From an uncultured Eubacteriales bacterium (GTDB lineage Bacteria; Bacillota; Clostridia; Peptostreptococcales; Anaerovoracaceae), in contig ONRQ01000006.1 in NCBI GenBank assembly GCA_900320285.1, positions 1 through 46,762 on the forward strand: 46,762 nt of DNA, read 5' to 3'. Numbering within the stretch: the first letter of the stretch is position 1; each line of letters starts with the position of its first letter. Of this stretch, positions 1 through 8,253 are shown in pieces. Position numbers and translations under genes: made by a program. The notes beneath the pieces are model-generated. The model was not told the origin of the DNA. It saw nothing but the letters and a program-made list of their open reading frames with translations, and did not search any database.

Positions 1-87
1 TGCGACCTAACATCAGGCTCGGGAGATAAGGGCACACCTGTCGTATACATCCAGGGATACTTCGACAACTATACAACAGGAAAATAA
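1..87 (+). CDS. 3' end of an unidentified protein (partial)
   Basis: Frame 1 is open from the window edge to a TAA at 85-87 and encodes 28 C-terminal residues, ending in YFDNYTTGK. It is followed within 20 bases by a strong terminator hairpin, which fits the end of a real plus-strand gene. Too little is visible to name a family. Confidence 0.5.
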   Translation, partial: CDLTSGSGDKGTPVVYIQGYFDNYTTGK

Positions 88-106
88 ATAATAAACTTCA
101 GATAAA

Positions 107-150
107 AGATCCCGCGGCTATACATGATGCCGCGGGATCTATATTTTTTT
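107..150. terminator. Rho-independent terminator, probably bidirectional
   Basis: A perfect 12-bp stem (107-118 with 129-140, GC core CCCGCGG) and a 10-base loop are followed on the plus strand by a run of seven T at 144-150. On the minus strand the same stem is followed by a T-rich stretch (TTTTATC). It sits between the plus-strand gene ending at 87 and the minus-strand nucleotidyltransferase ending at 192, so it can serve both. Confidence 0.85.
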
Positions 151-191
151 GATTCAGCCTGATGGGCGCTGCTGCCATAGTGCTTTAGATG

Positions 192-1100
192 CTAGTCCCA
201 GAGATTGAGAGGGTAAGTACCGTCGGCCTTGAGAGCCGCGAATTTCGCTACCACTTCAGGCTTATCCTCTTTATATGTAACGCCGAACCACTTGTCGGAA
301 GAGGTGAGAACTTCGTAAGTCGCTGAGCCGTCGGCTATCTGCTCATTGATCGGGGTCTGGATATAGTATTCACCCTTCATAGGATTCTCTGTCATGATCC
401 TGTCAAGAGCCTTGACAAAACCTGCCTTCAGGACATCCATATATTCAAGCCCGAATCCCCATAGATTCATCGAAACCGGAGAGTCTGCCGGTATGACCTC
501 CTTGCTGCCATCCGGAAGAGTGTCCGTGACTGTGCCGTCAGCTTCTCTGCCGACTTTGAGGTGCTCAACTATGTCTGTGAGCATGCCGTCTTTGGCCTTG
601 CAGATACCGCGCGATACGGTACCGTTCTCTGAAAGAGTTTTTTCCACTTCGAATCCGACCATGCAGTTGTGAGATGCATCGGCTTTTGTTGTAAGGAATT
701 CATATATCTTTACAAAGCCTTCCTTGCCGTAGTAGTCATCCGCATTGATGACCGCGAACGGAGCATCTATGATGCTGCGCGCCGAAAGTACGGCCTGACC
801 TGTTCCCCAAGGCTTTGTGCGCCCTTCAGGGAGAGTGAACCCCTCAGGCAGATCAGTACCTTCCTGGAAAGCATAGTATACCTTGTACCTTTTGCCTGCA
901 CCATTTTCAATATGCTCTTTGAAAACATCCTCAAAGTCATGCTTGATTATGAAGCATACTCTGCGGAATCCTGCCTCATAAGCGTCATAAAGGCTGAAAT
1001 CCATTATGATGTCGCCCTGATCCGTTATCTTATCAAGCTGCTTGTTGCCGCCATATCTGCTTCCCATGCCGGCAGCCATAATGACTAAAAGCGGTTCCAT
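192..1100 (-). CDS. Sugar-phosphate nucleotidyltransferase-like protein
   Basis: The 302-residue protein opens with the NTP-transferase signature LLVIMAAGMGSRYGG (residues 4-18), the nucleotide-binding loop of the GT-A-like family that makes NDP-sugars from NTP and a sugar 1-phosphate. A PWGTGQAVL segment and INADDYYG (about residues 97-125) match the substrate and metal-binding D-x-D-type region. The start has a clear AAGGAG ribosome site. It lies 16 bases downstream of gltX on the same strand and is probably co-transcribed with it. The sugar substrate cannot be read from sequence; it is not part of the glycogen cluster further right, which has its own GlgC/GlgD. Confidence 0.8.
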   Translation of the reverse strand: MEPLLVIMAAGMGSRYGGNKQLDKITDQGDIIMDFSLYDAYEAGFRRVCFIIKHDFEDVFKEHIENGAGKRYKVYYAFQEGTDLPEGFTLPEGRTKPWGTGQAVLSARSIIDAPFAVINADDYYGKEGFVKIYEFLTTKADASHNCMVGFEVEKTLSENGTVSRGICKAKDGMLTDIVEHLKVGREADGTVTDTLPDGSKEVIPADSPVSMNLWGFGLEYMDVLKAGFVKALDRIMTENPMKGEYYIQTPINEQIADGSATYEVLTSSDKWFGVTYKEDKPEVVAKFAALKADGTYPLNLWD

Positions 1101-1116
1101 TTTCTTTTCTCCTTTT

Positions 1117-2787
1117 TTACTTAAGTGCTGCCTGCAGACGTGCGCGAACTTTCTCTTCGCCCATTATCTGCTGGATTGCCCATACATCAGGTGACTGCGC
1201 GCGCCCCATAAGTGCGATCCTTATGACTGTACTGACATGTCCCACATGCCCTTTGTAATCTTCAGGATGCTTTTTGAAATCCTTTGGTTTTGCGGCGTAT
1301 CCCATAGATACAGCGATTTCTCTTATCTTTTCGAACCACTGTCCGTTGTCATCGGAGTGATCGTAAGAATCGAGATAAGCGTTCAGTATTGCTTTTGCGT
1401 CCGCTGCCGCCTCTGCCGGATATTCATCCTTGATCTCGAATGATTCATCGAAGAAATAGCCGATGAATTCCATTATTTGCTTTGCATATACCAGGTCGGC
1501 TCTCGGACGGGCATCGTGTCTGCCGAGGTCAAGAATTTCCGCAAGATGATCCATGTCCGCAAACATATATCCGTACTCCGGCGCGAATTCGTCTGACCAT
1601 GACTTCAGCCAGAAAGCCAGCTCATGCGCGTCTATATGCAGCAGCGTGTTCTTGCTTACATCGTTGAGCTTATCAAGGTCGAAAAGAGCTCCGCTGCTCG
1701 ACATCTTCTCTGTCGTAAATCTGAAATCCTCCGCAGGAGCATCCGGATTCTCTATGCGCCACTCCTCATAATTTGAGTTGAGTATCGTGAGCAGATATTC
1801 TCTGACAGCTGCCGGGTGGTAGCCTTCGTTGCGGTAGAAGTCGAGCGAAAGCTCAGGATCCTTACGCTTCGAAAGTTTGCGCTTGTTCCCGTCCTCGCCG
1901 ATCTTCATGAGCTGTGCCGTGTGGCAGTATACCGGAAGATCCCAGCCGAGATCCTCAAAAAGTTCCACATGGATAGGAAGGGAAGGCAGCCATTCCTCGC
2001 CTCTGACGACATGAGTAGTACGCATCAGATGGTCATCAACTACATGTGCAAAGTGATAGGTCGGAATACCTGTCTGCTTTATGATGACCACATCAAGGAA
2101 GTTGTCAGGCACTGAAAGCTCGCCCCGAATGGCATCGTTAACAGTGTGCCTTGCGGTTTCTTCTGCGGATGCATTAGGTACACCATTCGATTTGAGCCTT
2201 ATGACGAACGGCTCGCCAGCCTTGATCTTCGATACCACCTCGGTCTCAACAGCTTCATCCTTGTCCCAGTCTCTGTATTTAGACCATCCTGCATAAATAC
2301 CAGGAGCGATTTTTTCGCTTTCCTGCTTTTCCCTGATGGCGCTTATCTCTTCTTCGGTCAGGAAGCAAGGATAGGCCAGGCCTTCTGCCAGGAGTTTCTT
2401 AGCAAATGTGCGGTAAATCTCACCGCGATGGCTCTGAGTGTAGTCGCCGTAATCTCCAATATCACCGTTTTCGGTCACACCTTCATCAAAGCGGATGCCG
2501 AAGAAGTCGAGGGAGCCTATGATGGTCTCCACGGCATTTTCGACATAGCGCTTATCATCCGTGTCCTCGATTCTGAGGAAAAATGTACCGCCGCTCTGGT
2601 GCGCCAGCCTCTCGTCTACGAATGCTCCGTAGAGATTGCCCAGATGGATGAATCCCGTAGGGCTTGGACCGAGTCTAGTGACCATGGCGCCCTCAGGAAG
2701 ATTCCTTGGCGGATACATCGCTTCGTAGTCATCAGGAGTATGCTCCAGCGACGGATAAATGAGTTCGCTTAATTCTGTATAGTTCAT
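1117..2787 (-). CDS. gltX: Glutamate--tRNA ligase
   Basis: Class I aminoacyl-tRNA synthetase that charges tRNA-Glu. The HIGH-type motif is PSPTGFIHLGN (residues 41-51) and the KMSKS-type loop is KLSKR (304-308), with the GluRS block LRIEDTDDKR at 71-80. The 556 residues are longer than the common ~480-residue bacterial enzyme; the extra length is an N-terminal extension of about 30 residues and a longer C-terminal half, as in a clostridial subtype. I start at 2787 (MNYTEL): AAGGAA lies 13 bases upstream. A longer frame opens at 2844, but that ATG lacks a ribosome site and lies beside the predicted promoter (2836-2864). No T-box leader was seen. Confidence 0.95.
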   Translation of the reverse strand: MNYTELSELIYPSLEHTPDDYEAMYPPRNLPEGAMVTRLGPSPTGFIHLGNLYGAFVDERLAHQSGGTFFLRIEDTDDKRYVENAVETIIGSLDFFGIRFDEGVTENGDIGDYGDYTQSHRGEIYRTFAKKLLAEGLAYPCFLTEEEISAIREKQESEKIAPGIYAGWSKYRDWDKDEAVETEVVSKIKAGEPFVIRLKSNGVPNASAEETARHTVNDAIRGELSVPDNFLDVVIIKQTGIPTYHFAHVVDDHLMRTTHVVRGEEWLPSLPIHVELFEDLGWDLPVYCHTAQLMKIGEDGNKRKLSKRKDPELSLDFYRNEGYHPAAVREYLLTILNSNYEEWRIENPDAPAEDFRFTTEKMSSSGALFDLDKLNDVSKNTLLHIDAHELAFWLKSWSDEFAPEYGYMFADMDHLAEILDLGRHDARPRADLVYAKQIMEFIGYFFDESFEIKDEYPAEAAADAKAILNAYLDSYDHSDDNGQWFEKIREIAVSMGYAAKPKDFKKHPEDYKGHVGHVSTVIRIALMGRAQSPDVWAIQQIMGEEKVRARLQAALK

Positions 2788-2835
2788 AATAATCTTGATT
2801 TCCTTTATATAAGTGTAATCTGACTCATGTATTCT

Positions 2836-2864
2836 AACATACAAAGAGCATCCAATTCACGCAA
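2836..2864 (-). promoter_or_regulatory. Possible sigma-A promoter for gltX
   Basis: On the minus strand TTGCGT (2859-2864) and TATGTT (2836-2841) are 17 bases apart; an alternative -10, TAGAAT, overlaps it at 2831-2836. Both are imperfect. Transcription from here would begin after the 2844 ATG, supporting the 2787 start of gltX. Confidence 0.35.
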
Positions 2865-3006
2865 ACCTCCAATTATCATTAAAAAGAGGGCTGCCATGCT
2901 GATAAAAGAAAGGATATGTGGGCCTCTGAATAAAAGGAGTGTGTGTTATTTGTAATATTGTACAAAAGAAAACGCCAAAAAACGTAAAAAAACAGTACAC
3001 ACGGCA

Positions 3007-3035
3007 TTGACTGAAAAAGTGGATGAGAATATAAT
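3007..3035 (+). promoter_or_regulatory. Sigma-A promoter for the phosphofructokinase gene
   Basis: TTGACT at 3007-3012 and a consensus TATAAT at 3030-3035 are separated by exactly 17 bases. Transcription should start near 3042, giving a leader of about 97 bases that contains a GC-rich segment (about 3083-3118) able to fold back on itself. The 350-base region between gltX and this gene holds no other gene that I can support. Confidence 0.85.
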
Positions 3036-3138
3036 TGGAACGATTTTTGTTTAGTAAACACATTGAAATATCAAGCAAGAGAGGGTCGGATACCGCTTAA
3101 GCACGGCGGACCAGAGACCTGACAAGAAGGGAAAAAAG

Positions 3139-4386
3139 ATGAAAGGTAATTTAATCATTGGACAATCCGGCGGACCTACCGCAGTAATCAACTCCAGCCT
3201 TGCAGGAGTTATCAAGGCATGCTGGAAGCAGGGCATCAGACGCATCTATGGAATGCATTACGGTATTGAGGGCTTTCTGAACGAGGACATCGTAGACATT
3301 GAAGACTATATCACAAGCGGACAGGATCTTTCCCTGCTCAAGAGAACTCCGTCTTCATTCCTCGGCACATGCCGCTATAAACTGCCTCCGATTGAAGGCA
3401 ATGAGAAGCTCTATGAAAAGATCTTCGACATTCTCGACAAGAAAAATATCGAGTATTTCCTCTACAACGGCGGAAACGATTCGATGGATACAATAAAGCA
3501 GCTTGCTGATTATGCGGCAACTCATCAGAAGAAGCAGAAATTCATGGGAATACCAAAAACCATCGATAACGACCTGCCTATGACTGACCACTGCCCGGGC
3601 TATGGCTCAGCTGCGAAGTATATCGCAACTTCCATGAAAGAGATCATCAGGGACAATGAGAGCTATGGCGTATCCAAGCCGACGATCTGCATCGTAGAGA
3701 TCATGGGACGTCATGCAGGATGGCTTACAGCTGCAGCTGCTCTGTCGAAAGACATTGACTGCTCAGGTCCTGACCTGATCTATCTTCCTGAAGTCACTTT
3801 TGATATCAATGACTTCATCGAAAGAATAAAGAAACTCGCTAAGACCAAGAAGTCAGTCGTAATTGCTGTATCCGAAGGTCTTAAGACTGCAGACGGTAAG
3901 TTCGTATGCGAGCTCGGAACTGTAAATGATCACGTAGATGCGTTCGGTCACAAACAGCTCGCAGGTACTGCAGCATATCTTGCCAGTCTCGTAACTCAGC
4001 AGACCGGTCTCAAGTCACGTTACATCGAGTTCTCCTCGCTGCAGAGATGCGCTGCCCACCTTGCTTCAAGAAGCGACTCTGATGAAGCATACAACGTCGG
4101 ATATCTCGCTGCAAAAGCTGCTTTTGAAGGCAACACAGGCAAGATGATAACCATTCAGGTCAACAGCAGAGAACCATATGTAGAGACATATGACATGTTT
4201 GACATCCATGAGGTAGCGAACGTAGAGCGTAAGGTACCTCTGGAATGGATAATCAACGATGGTACATATGTAAGTGACGAGTACCTCAAATACGCAAGGC
4301 CGTTCATTATCGGACGCGTTCCTCCTTATACAGCCGGCGGGCTGCCTGTTCATCTGACGATGACAAAGAAGAGAAACCACAAATAA
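3139..4386 (+). CDS. pfp: Pyrophosphate-type 6-phosphofructokinase
   Basis: Phosphorylates fructose 6-phosphate to fructose 1,6-bisphosphate (reversible when PPi is the donor). The N-terminal IGQSGGPTAVIN (7-18) is the phosphoryl-donor loop. GGNDS at 111-115 carries Asp where ATP enzymes have Gly (GGDGS), and PKTIDND at 139-145 carries Lys where ATP enzymes have Gly (PGTIDND). These two residues are the accepted PPi-PFK markers, so I infer PPi rather than ATP as donor. MGRHAGW near 193 binds the sugar phosphate. An AGAAGGGA ribosome site precedes the ATG. 415 residues fits the short PPi-PFK class. A GNAT-like gene follows after 15 bases. Confidence 0.9.
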   Translation: MKGNLIIGQSGGPTAVINSSLAGVIKACWKQGIRRIYGMHYGIEGFLNEDIVDIEDYITSGQDLSLLKRTPSSFLGTCRYKLPPIEGNEKLYEKIFDILDKKNIEYFLYNGGNDSMDTIKQLADYAATHQKKQKFMGIPKTIDNDLPMTDHCPGYGSAAKYIATSMKEIIRDNESYGVSKPTICIVEIMGRHAGWLTAAAALSKDIDCSGPDLIYLPEVTFDINDFIERIKKLAKTKKSVVIAVSEGLKTADGKFVCELGTVNDHVDAFGHKQLAGTAAYLASLVTQQTGLKSRYIEFSSLQRCAAHLASRSDSDEAYNVGYLAAKAAFEGNTGKMITIQVNSREPYVETYDMFDIHEVANVERKVPLEWIINDGTYVSDEYLKYARPFIIGRVPPYTAGGLPVHLTMTKKRNHK

Positions 4387-4401
4387 AGAACGGAGCTTCA
4401 T

Positions 4402-5538
4402 TTGGCAAACATCGAGATAAGAGAAGTAAAAACAAAGGCGGAGAGGAGAGTCTTCGTAGACTTTCCTCTCCGCCTTTATTGCAACAATGAAAACTTTGTG
4501 CCGGCATTTTACGGCGATGACATCGACGACTGGGATGAGAAGAAGAATCCTGCGTTCGAGTACTGCGAGGCAAAGTCCTGGCTTGCGTACAAAGATGAAG
4601 AAGTAGTCGGCCGCATAGGTGCCATACTTAGCCACGCTTCCAACGAGAAGTGGGGCACTAAGCGTATGCGCTTTTCACAGGTGGACTTTATAGATGACAG
4701 AGCTGTGTCCAAGGCACTTTTTGATGTTGTAGAAAACTGGGCGAAAGAAAAGGGCATGAATGAAGTGCACGGACCGCTTGGTTTCTGCGATCTGGACAGG
4801 GAAGGCATGCTGGTGGAAGGCTTCGACAAACGCAGCATGTTTTACACTTACTATAATGACCCTTACTATATCGACCATCTCGAGGCATTAGGTTACGTGA
4901 AAGATACCGACTGGATCGAGCATCTGATCCCGCTTAACGGCTGGGACGATCCCAATTACAAAAGGCTCAAGAGGATTTCCGACGCCATGCTCAGGAGGAC
5001 GGGGTTTCACAAGCTGGAGGTAAAGCACAAGGCGCAGTACAAGCCGTATATCAAGCAGGTTTTTGAACTTGTAAATATTGCTTACGCGCATCTTTACGGA
5101 GTTGTTGAGCTGAACGAAAGGCAGATCAAAAAGTATACAAACAAATTCCTGCCGCTCGTCGATCCTGACTTTGTCTGTCTGATAGTAGATGATAACGACA
5201 AGCTTATGGGATTCGGTGTTGGTGCGCCGTCAACAGCAGAAGCCATGCGCAAATGCGGCGGACACCTGATGCCGTTTGGCTGGATAGGCCTTCTGAAGGC
5301 GCTTATGCAGAAAAAGGATACTCTTGACCTTCTGCTCATAGCTGTAAGGCCTGAATATCAGAAGACAGGACTCAACGGAGTCATCATGGAGCACCTTTTC
5401 ACAGGATGCAATAAGAACGGCATCCGTAAGGCAGAGACAGGGCCGCAGCTTGAGTGGAATACAAACGTGCATCATCAGTGGAAGATGTTCGATATAGAGC
5501 CTCACAAACGCAGACGCTGCTTTGTAAAACAAATATAG
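4402..5538 (+). CDS. GNAT-superfamily protein (YghO-like)
   Basis: A 378-residue protein. The N-terminal block with FVDFPLRLY (about residues 18-26) followed by NFVPAFYGDD resembles the conserved start of YghO-like GNAT proteins, and the C-terminal half (LLIAVRPEYQKTGLNGVIMEH) has the acetyl-CoA-site look of a GNAT fold. Substrate unknown. The start is TTG at 4402, chosen because GGAG (4392-4395) lies 6 bases upstream and no ATG is better placed. It follows pfp by 15 bases and probably shares its promoter. A very stable hairpin lies inside codons 11-26 (see 4434-4477). Confidence 0.7.
   Translation: MANIEIREVKTKAERRVFVDFPLRLYCNNENFVPAFYGDDIDDWDEKKNPAFEYCEAKSWLAYKDEEVVGRIGAILSHASNEKWGTKRMRFSQVDFIDDRAVSKALFDVVENWAKEKGMNEVHGPLGFCDLDREGMLVEGFDKRSMFYTYYNDPYYIDHLEALGYVKDTDWIEHLIPLNGWDDPNYKRLKRISDAMLRRTGFHKLEVKHKAQYKPYIKQVFELVNIAYAHLYGVVELNERQIKKYTNKFLPLVDPDFVCLIVDDNDKLMGFGVGAPSTAEAMRKCGGHLMPFGWIGLLKALMQKKDTLDLLLIAVRPEYQKTGLNGVIMEHLFTGCNKNGIRKAETGPQLEWNTNVHHQWKMFDIEPHKRRRCFVKQI
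4434..4477. other. 19-bp hairpin inside the 5' end of the GNAT gene
   Basis: Arms 4434-4452 and 4459-4477 pair over 19 positions with one G-U wobble and a 6-base TTCGTA loop. The plus strand has no T-run behind it; read from the minus strand the stem is followed by TGTTTTTAC, so it resembles a terminator in that direction. It lies about 30 bases after the start codon. Confidence 0.7.
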
Positions 5539-5547
5539 GTAAAACAG

Positions 5548-5575
5548 GAGCCCGGGTTTCCGGGCTCTTCTGCTT
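5548..5575 (+). terminator. Terminator after the pfp-GNAT unit
   Basis: An 8-bp perfect GC stem (5548-5555 GAGCCCGG with 5560-5567) and a GTTT loop are followed by TTCTGCTT, a weak T-tract, 10 bases after the GNAT stop. Confidence 0.65.
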
Positions 5576-5628
5576 ATATCGTCGGATTGTACATTTATGC
5601 ATATATGTAGTCTTTCTGTGCGGCTCGT

Positions 5629-5634
5629 TATAAT
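5629..5634 (+). promoter_or_regulatory. -10 box upstream of the yitT-like gene
   Basis: Consensus TATAAT; the -35 region 17 bases upstream (TGTAGT) is poor, so an activator or alternative spacing may be needed. It is the best promoter candidate in the gap before 5723. Confidence 0.4.
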
Positions 5635-5670
5635 GAAGCAATTATGTATTATTTGTTGAAGATTAAGACT

Positions 5671-5699
5671 GTTTCTAATAAAATTAATCAGTTAGAAAC
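5671..5699 (+). promoter_or_regulatory. Inverted repeat in the leader of the yitT-like gene
   Basis: GTTTCTAA (5671-5678) and TTAGAAAC (5692-5699) are perfect inverted copies with 13 bases between them. The pair lies between the -10 box and the ribosome site (GGAAGG, 5711-5716), where it could be an operator or a leader hairpin. Confidence 0.45.
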
Positions 5700-5722
5700 T
5701 TTATTTTCCGGAAGGTATAGAA

Positions 5723-6601
5723 ATGGAATTCAACAAAAAGAAGGTCGAACGCATTCTGATGACGGTTGCCGGCAATTTGCTTTATGCCAGTGGTGTAAAC
5801 CTGATGATAAACCCTATACACCTATATAGCGGCGGGTTTACCGGAATCGCTCAGCTGATAAGGCTTTTCCTTACCGGATTTCTGCATATCCCGGAGATTC
5901 CCGGCCTGGATTACATGGGAATCATATATTTTGCCATAAACATTCCGCTGTTCTTCATGGCTTATAAAGTGATGGGACGCAAGTTCTGTATTACTACGCT
6001 CATATCTATAGCCATGGCTTCGGCTTTTCTGGCTATCATACCGGTGCCTGAGGTTCCTATAGTTGAAGACCGCATACTGGCTTCAGTAGTGGGAGGACTT
6101 GGCAGCGGTGTAGGAGCCGGACTGGTATTGAGAGCAGGCAGCTCACAGGGCGGCCAGGACGTCATAGGAGTATGCCTCGCGAAGACACACCCTAATTTCA
6201 AGGTGGGTACCATAGGCATAATTATCAGTGTCTGCATCTATACGATATGTCTGTTTATATATGACATACCGACGGTGCTGTATTCCATCATATTCGCAGT
6301 CGTTACGGGACTCGGTATTGACCGGGTACACGCGCAGAACATAAAGCAGGAATGCATGATCTTCACCAAAAAGCCGGGCCTTTCGGATGCCATACTGCAT
6401 GATCTCAACAGAGGTGTAACTGTATGGGACGGCGTGGGAGCCTACACCGGAGAGGACACCCAGGTGCTGGTGACTGTAATCAGCAAATACGAGGAGCCAC
6501 ATCTGAAAGAGATCATCGCAAAACATGATGAGAATGCCTTCATGATAATAAGCGACAACATCAGAGTGGTAGGACTCTTTCAAAAGAGATTCACGGAGTG
6601 A
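5723..6601 (+). CDS. YitT family membrane protein (DUF161/DUF2179)
   Basis: A 292-residue integral membrane protein with about five or six hydrophobic segments in the first 205 residues, including the family-typical GVNLMINPIHLYSGGFTGIA (25-44) and a Gly-rich GGLGSGVGAGLVLRAGSSQG stretch with GGQD after it. The soluble C-terminus (VLVTVISKYEEPHLKEII) is the DUF2179 domain. Its transport or sensing role is not established for the family. GGAAGG lies 7 bases before the ATG. It is the first gene of a run that continues into tmk. Confidence 0.85.
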   Translation: MEFNKKKVERILMTVAGNLLYASGVNLMINPIHLYSGGFTGIAQLIRLFLTGFLHIPEIPGLDYMGIIYFAINIPLFFMAYKVMGRKFCITTLISIAMASAFLAIIPVPEVPIVEDRILASVVGGLGSGVGAGLVLRAGSSQGGQDVIGVCLAKTHPNFKVGTIGIIISVCIYTICLFIYDIPTVLYSIIFAVVTGLGIDRVHAQNIKQECMIFTKKPGLSDAILHDLNRGVTVWDGVGAYTGEDTQVLVTVISKYEEPHLKEIIAKHDENAFMIISDNIRVVGLFQKRFTE

Positions 6602-6613
6602 TAAAATATATAC

Positions 6614-6829
6614 ATGGTAGTTTTTAAAGTTTTACTGATAATATTGATAGCACTGCCGGTCATCGCGCTTGCATCATACTTCTATTCGCAGATGCTCAGC
6701 TACATAAAGGTCAAAAACGAAATCGAGAACGAAGCGATCAGACAGAGTGTTGCTGAATCGAAAACCGTTAAAAACAACAGAAAGAGCATCAGAAAGAGCA
6801 AAAAGAAGGAGAAGGAGAAGCAGAAATGA
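6614..6829 (+). CDS. Small single-pass membrane protein
   Basis: A 71-residue protein: one transmembrane helix at about residues 3-26, then a charged helix ending in a Lys-rich tail (RKSKKKEKEKQK), predicting a cytoplasmic C-terminus. No strong ribosome site is visible, so translation may be coupled to the yitT-like gene, 12 bases upstream. Its stop overlaps the tmk start as ATGA. I recognise no family; in Bacillus subtilis the gene beside tmk is the unrelated yaaQ. Confidence 0.6.
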   Translation: MVVFKVLLIILIALPVIALASYFYSQMLSYIKVKNEIENEAIRQSVAESKTVKNNRKSIRKSKKKEKEKQK

Positions 6830-7455
6830 GGGGTTTGTTTATTACCCTTGAGGGCGGCGACGGTTCAGGTAAGTCTACACAGATAAGAAACATAGAAAGG
6901 TTCTTCACGGAGAAGGGCCTTGTTGTAATGCATACAAGGGAGCCGGGAGGTCCGCGAATAAGCGAAAAGCTCAGGGAGATCCTTCTGGATACAGAGAACA
7001 AAGAGATGGAGGCCGTAACGGAGATGTTCATTTATGCGGCTTCGAGGGCTCAGCATGTGAGAGAAACAGTGGTTCCGGCACTGGAACGCGGAGAGATCGT
7101 AATATGTGACAGATTCGTAGACTCTTCCATTGCATATCAGGCTTACGGCAGAAAACTTGGCGGTATGGTGGCCGAGGTCAATAAGTACGCTACCGGAGGT
7201 CTCAGTCCGGATCTTACCATATGGCTTGATATAGACCCGGAGACTGGAAAGGCCAGAGCATCGGGCGATAAGGGACCTGACAGGCTCGATCTCGAGTCCT
7301 CCGAATTCCATGAAAGAGTCCGTGAGGGATATAAGTCGATTTCTGAGAAAGAACCGGATAGATTCAAAAGGATCGACGCTGCCGGTTCTATAGAAGAGAT
7401 AAAAGATAAAATTTACGGCTGTCTGGAGGAGCTCTGCAGGGAAAGATGCATCTGA
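6826..7455 (+). CDS. tmk: Thymidylate kinase
   Basis: Phosphorylates dTMP to dTDP. The P-loop is GGDGSGKST (residues 10-18), the DR(F/Y) motif is CDRFVDSSIAYQ, and the family TREPGG block follows the first helix. 209 residues is the normal length. It overlaps the upstream small gene by 4 bases and holB by 10 bases, so the run tmk-holB-ricT-trmN6 is very probably one operon. Confidence 0.96.
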   Translation: MRGLFITLEGGDGSGKSTQIRNIERFFTEKGLVVMHTREPGGPRISEKLREILLDTENKEMEAVTEMFIYAASRAQHVRETVVPALERGEIVICDRFVDSSIAYQAYGRKLGGMVAEVNKYATGGLSPDLTIWLDIDPETGKARASGDKGPDRLDLESSEFHERVREGYKSISEKEPDRFKRIDAAGSIEEIKDKIYGCLEELCRERCI

Positions 7456-8234
7456 AAGCCATCATCAAAAGCATCGCGGAGGGATCGAGTTCTGCTCACG
7501 CGTACATAGTCGAAGGCAAGTCGGGCAGCGGAAGAGATGAATTCATAAAGAAACTGTCCATGGGTCTTGAATGCCGAAGCGGCGATATATCATCGAGGCC
7601 GTGCGGTCACTGCGATGCATGCAGGCAGGTTGCGGCCGGCTCATCTATGGATGTAGTCCGGATGCAGATGAGCGGAAAAACCGGTTACAGGACAGAGGAC
7701 GCCAACGCATTCAGCAGCAGACTTGACATGGGTGCGTACGGAAGGTATCTGATCGGCATTATCGATGATGCCGACAGCCTTAGCGAGACTGTGCAGAACA
7801 AGCTGCTGAAAACCCTTGAGGAGCCGCGGCGCGACGTAATACTGCTTCTGGGAACGGCCAATCCGGATCATCTTCTGAGCACGGTAAGGTCAAGATGCAG
7901 TGTTATAAGACTGCAGGCGCAGCAGGAAGTCCCGGACGGATCCGAAGACGAAAAGGCAGAAGATTTTAAGGCTGCTGCTGCGATGCTCGGAGGTGAAGGC
8001 GCATTCTGCGAGTTCAGGGAAGCTATCGAAAAGTGTGTCAGAACCCGAAGCGACGCACTTATACTTATAGATTATGCGGAAGAAGAATTCCGAGAAAGGA
8101 TGATGTCGGGAGACTCGCCTGCTGCAATGGCTGAAAGGCTTGAGCTATGCGAAAAGGCGCGCGCTGACATCGAAAGGGACATGGACAGAAACAAAGCTCT
8201 TAAGAGACTCCGCCTGGAGCTCACGGGGCACTGA
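7446..8234 (+). CDS. holB: DNA polymerase III delta' subunit
   Basis: Clamp-loader subunit that helps load the sliding clamp. The P-loop position reads EGKSGSGRDEF, with Arg for the catalytic Lys, as expected for delta', which does not hydrolyse ATP. A zinc-binding set C43, C53, C56, C59 (CGHCDAC) and the LEEP and SRC motifs of the clamp-loader family follow. 262 residues is short for the family, so the C-terminal collar domain is reduced. Confidence 0.9.
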   Translation: MHLKAIIKSIAEGSSSAHAYIVEGKSGSGRDEFIKKLSMGLECRSGDISSRPCGHCDACRQVAAGSSMDVVRMQMSGKTGYRTEDANAFSSRLDMGAYGRYLIGIIDDADSLSETVQNKLLKTLEEPRRDVILLLGTANPDHLLSTVRSRCSVIRLQAQQEVPDGSEDEKAEDFKAAAAMLGGEGAFCEFREAIEKCVRTRSDALILIDYAEEEFRERMMSGDSPAAMAERLELCEKARADIERDMDRNKALKRLRLELTGH

Positions 8235-8253
8235 CACGGGAGGAGATACGATA

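Noticed and set aside
2146-2772. 208-codon plus-strand frame opposite gltX
   Set aside because: It lies wholly antisense to a recognised synthetase, has no ribosome site or family pattern, and is a by-product of gltX codon use.
2788-2844. Longer gltX start at 2844
   Set aside because: No Shine-Dalgarno, and the likely promoter lies over it; family homology starts just after 2787.
2788-3006. T-box or other riboswitch before gltX
   Set aside because: No T-box consensus or specifier-loop pattern was found in the short leader after the predicted start.
7446-8234. Loss of the Walker A lysine in holB as a sign of a broken gene
   Set aside because: Delta' subunits are known to have a non-functional P-loop; the frame and zinc cysteines are intact.
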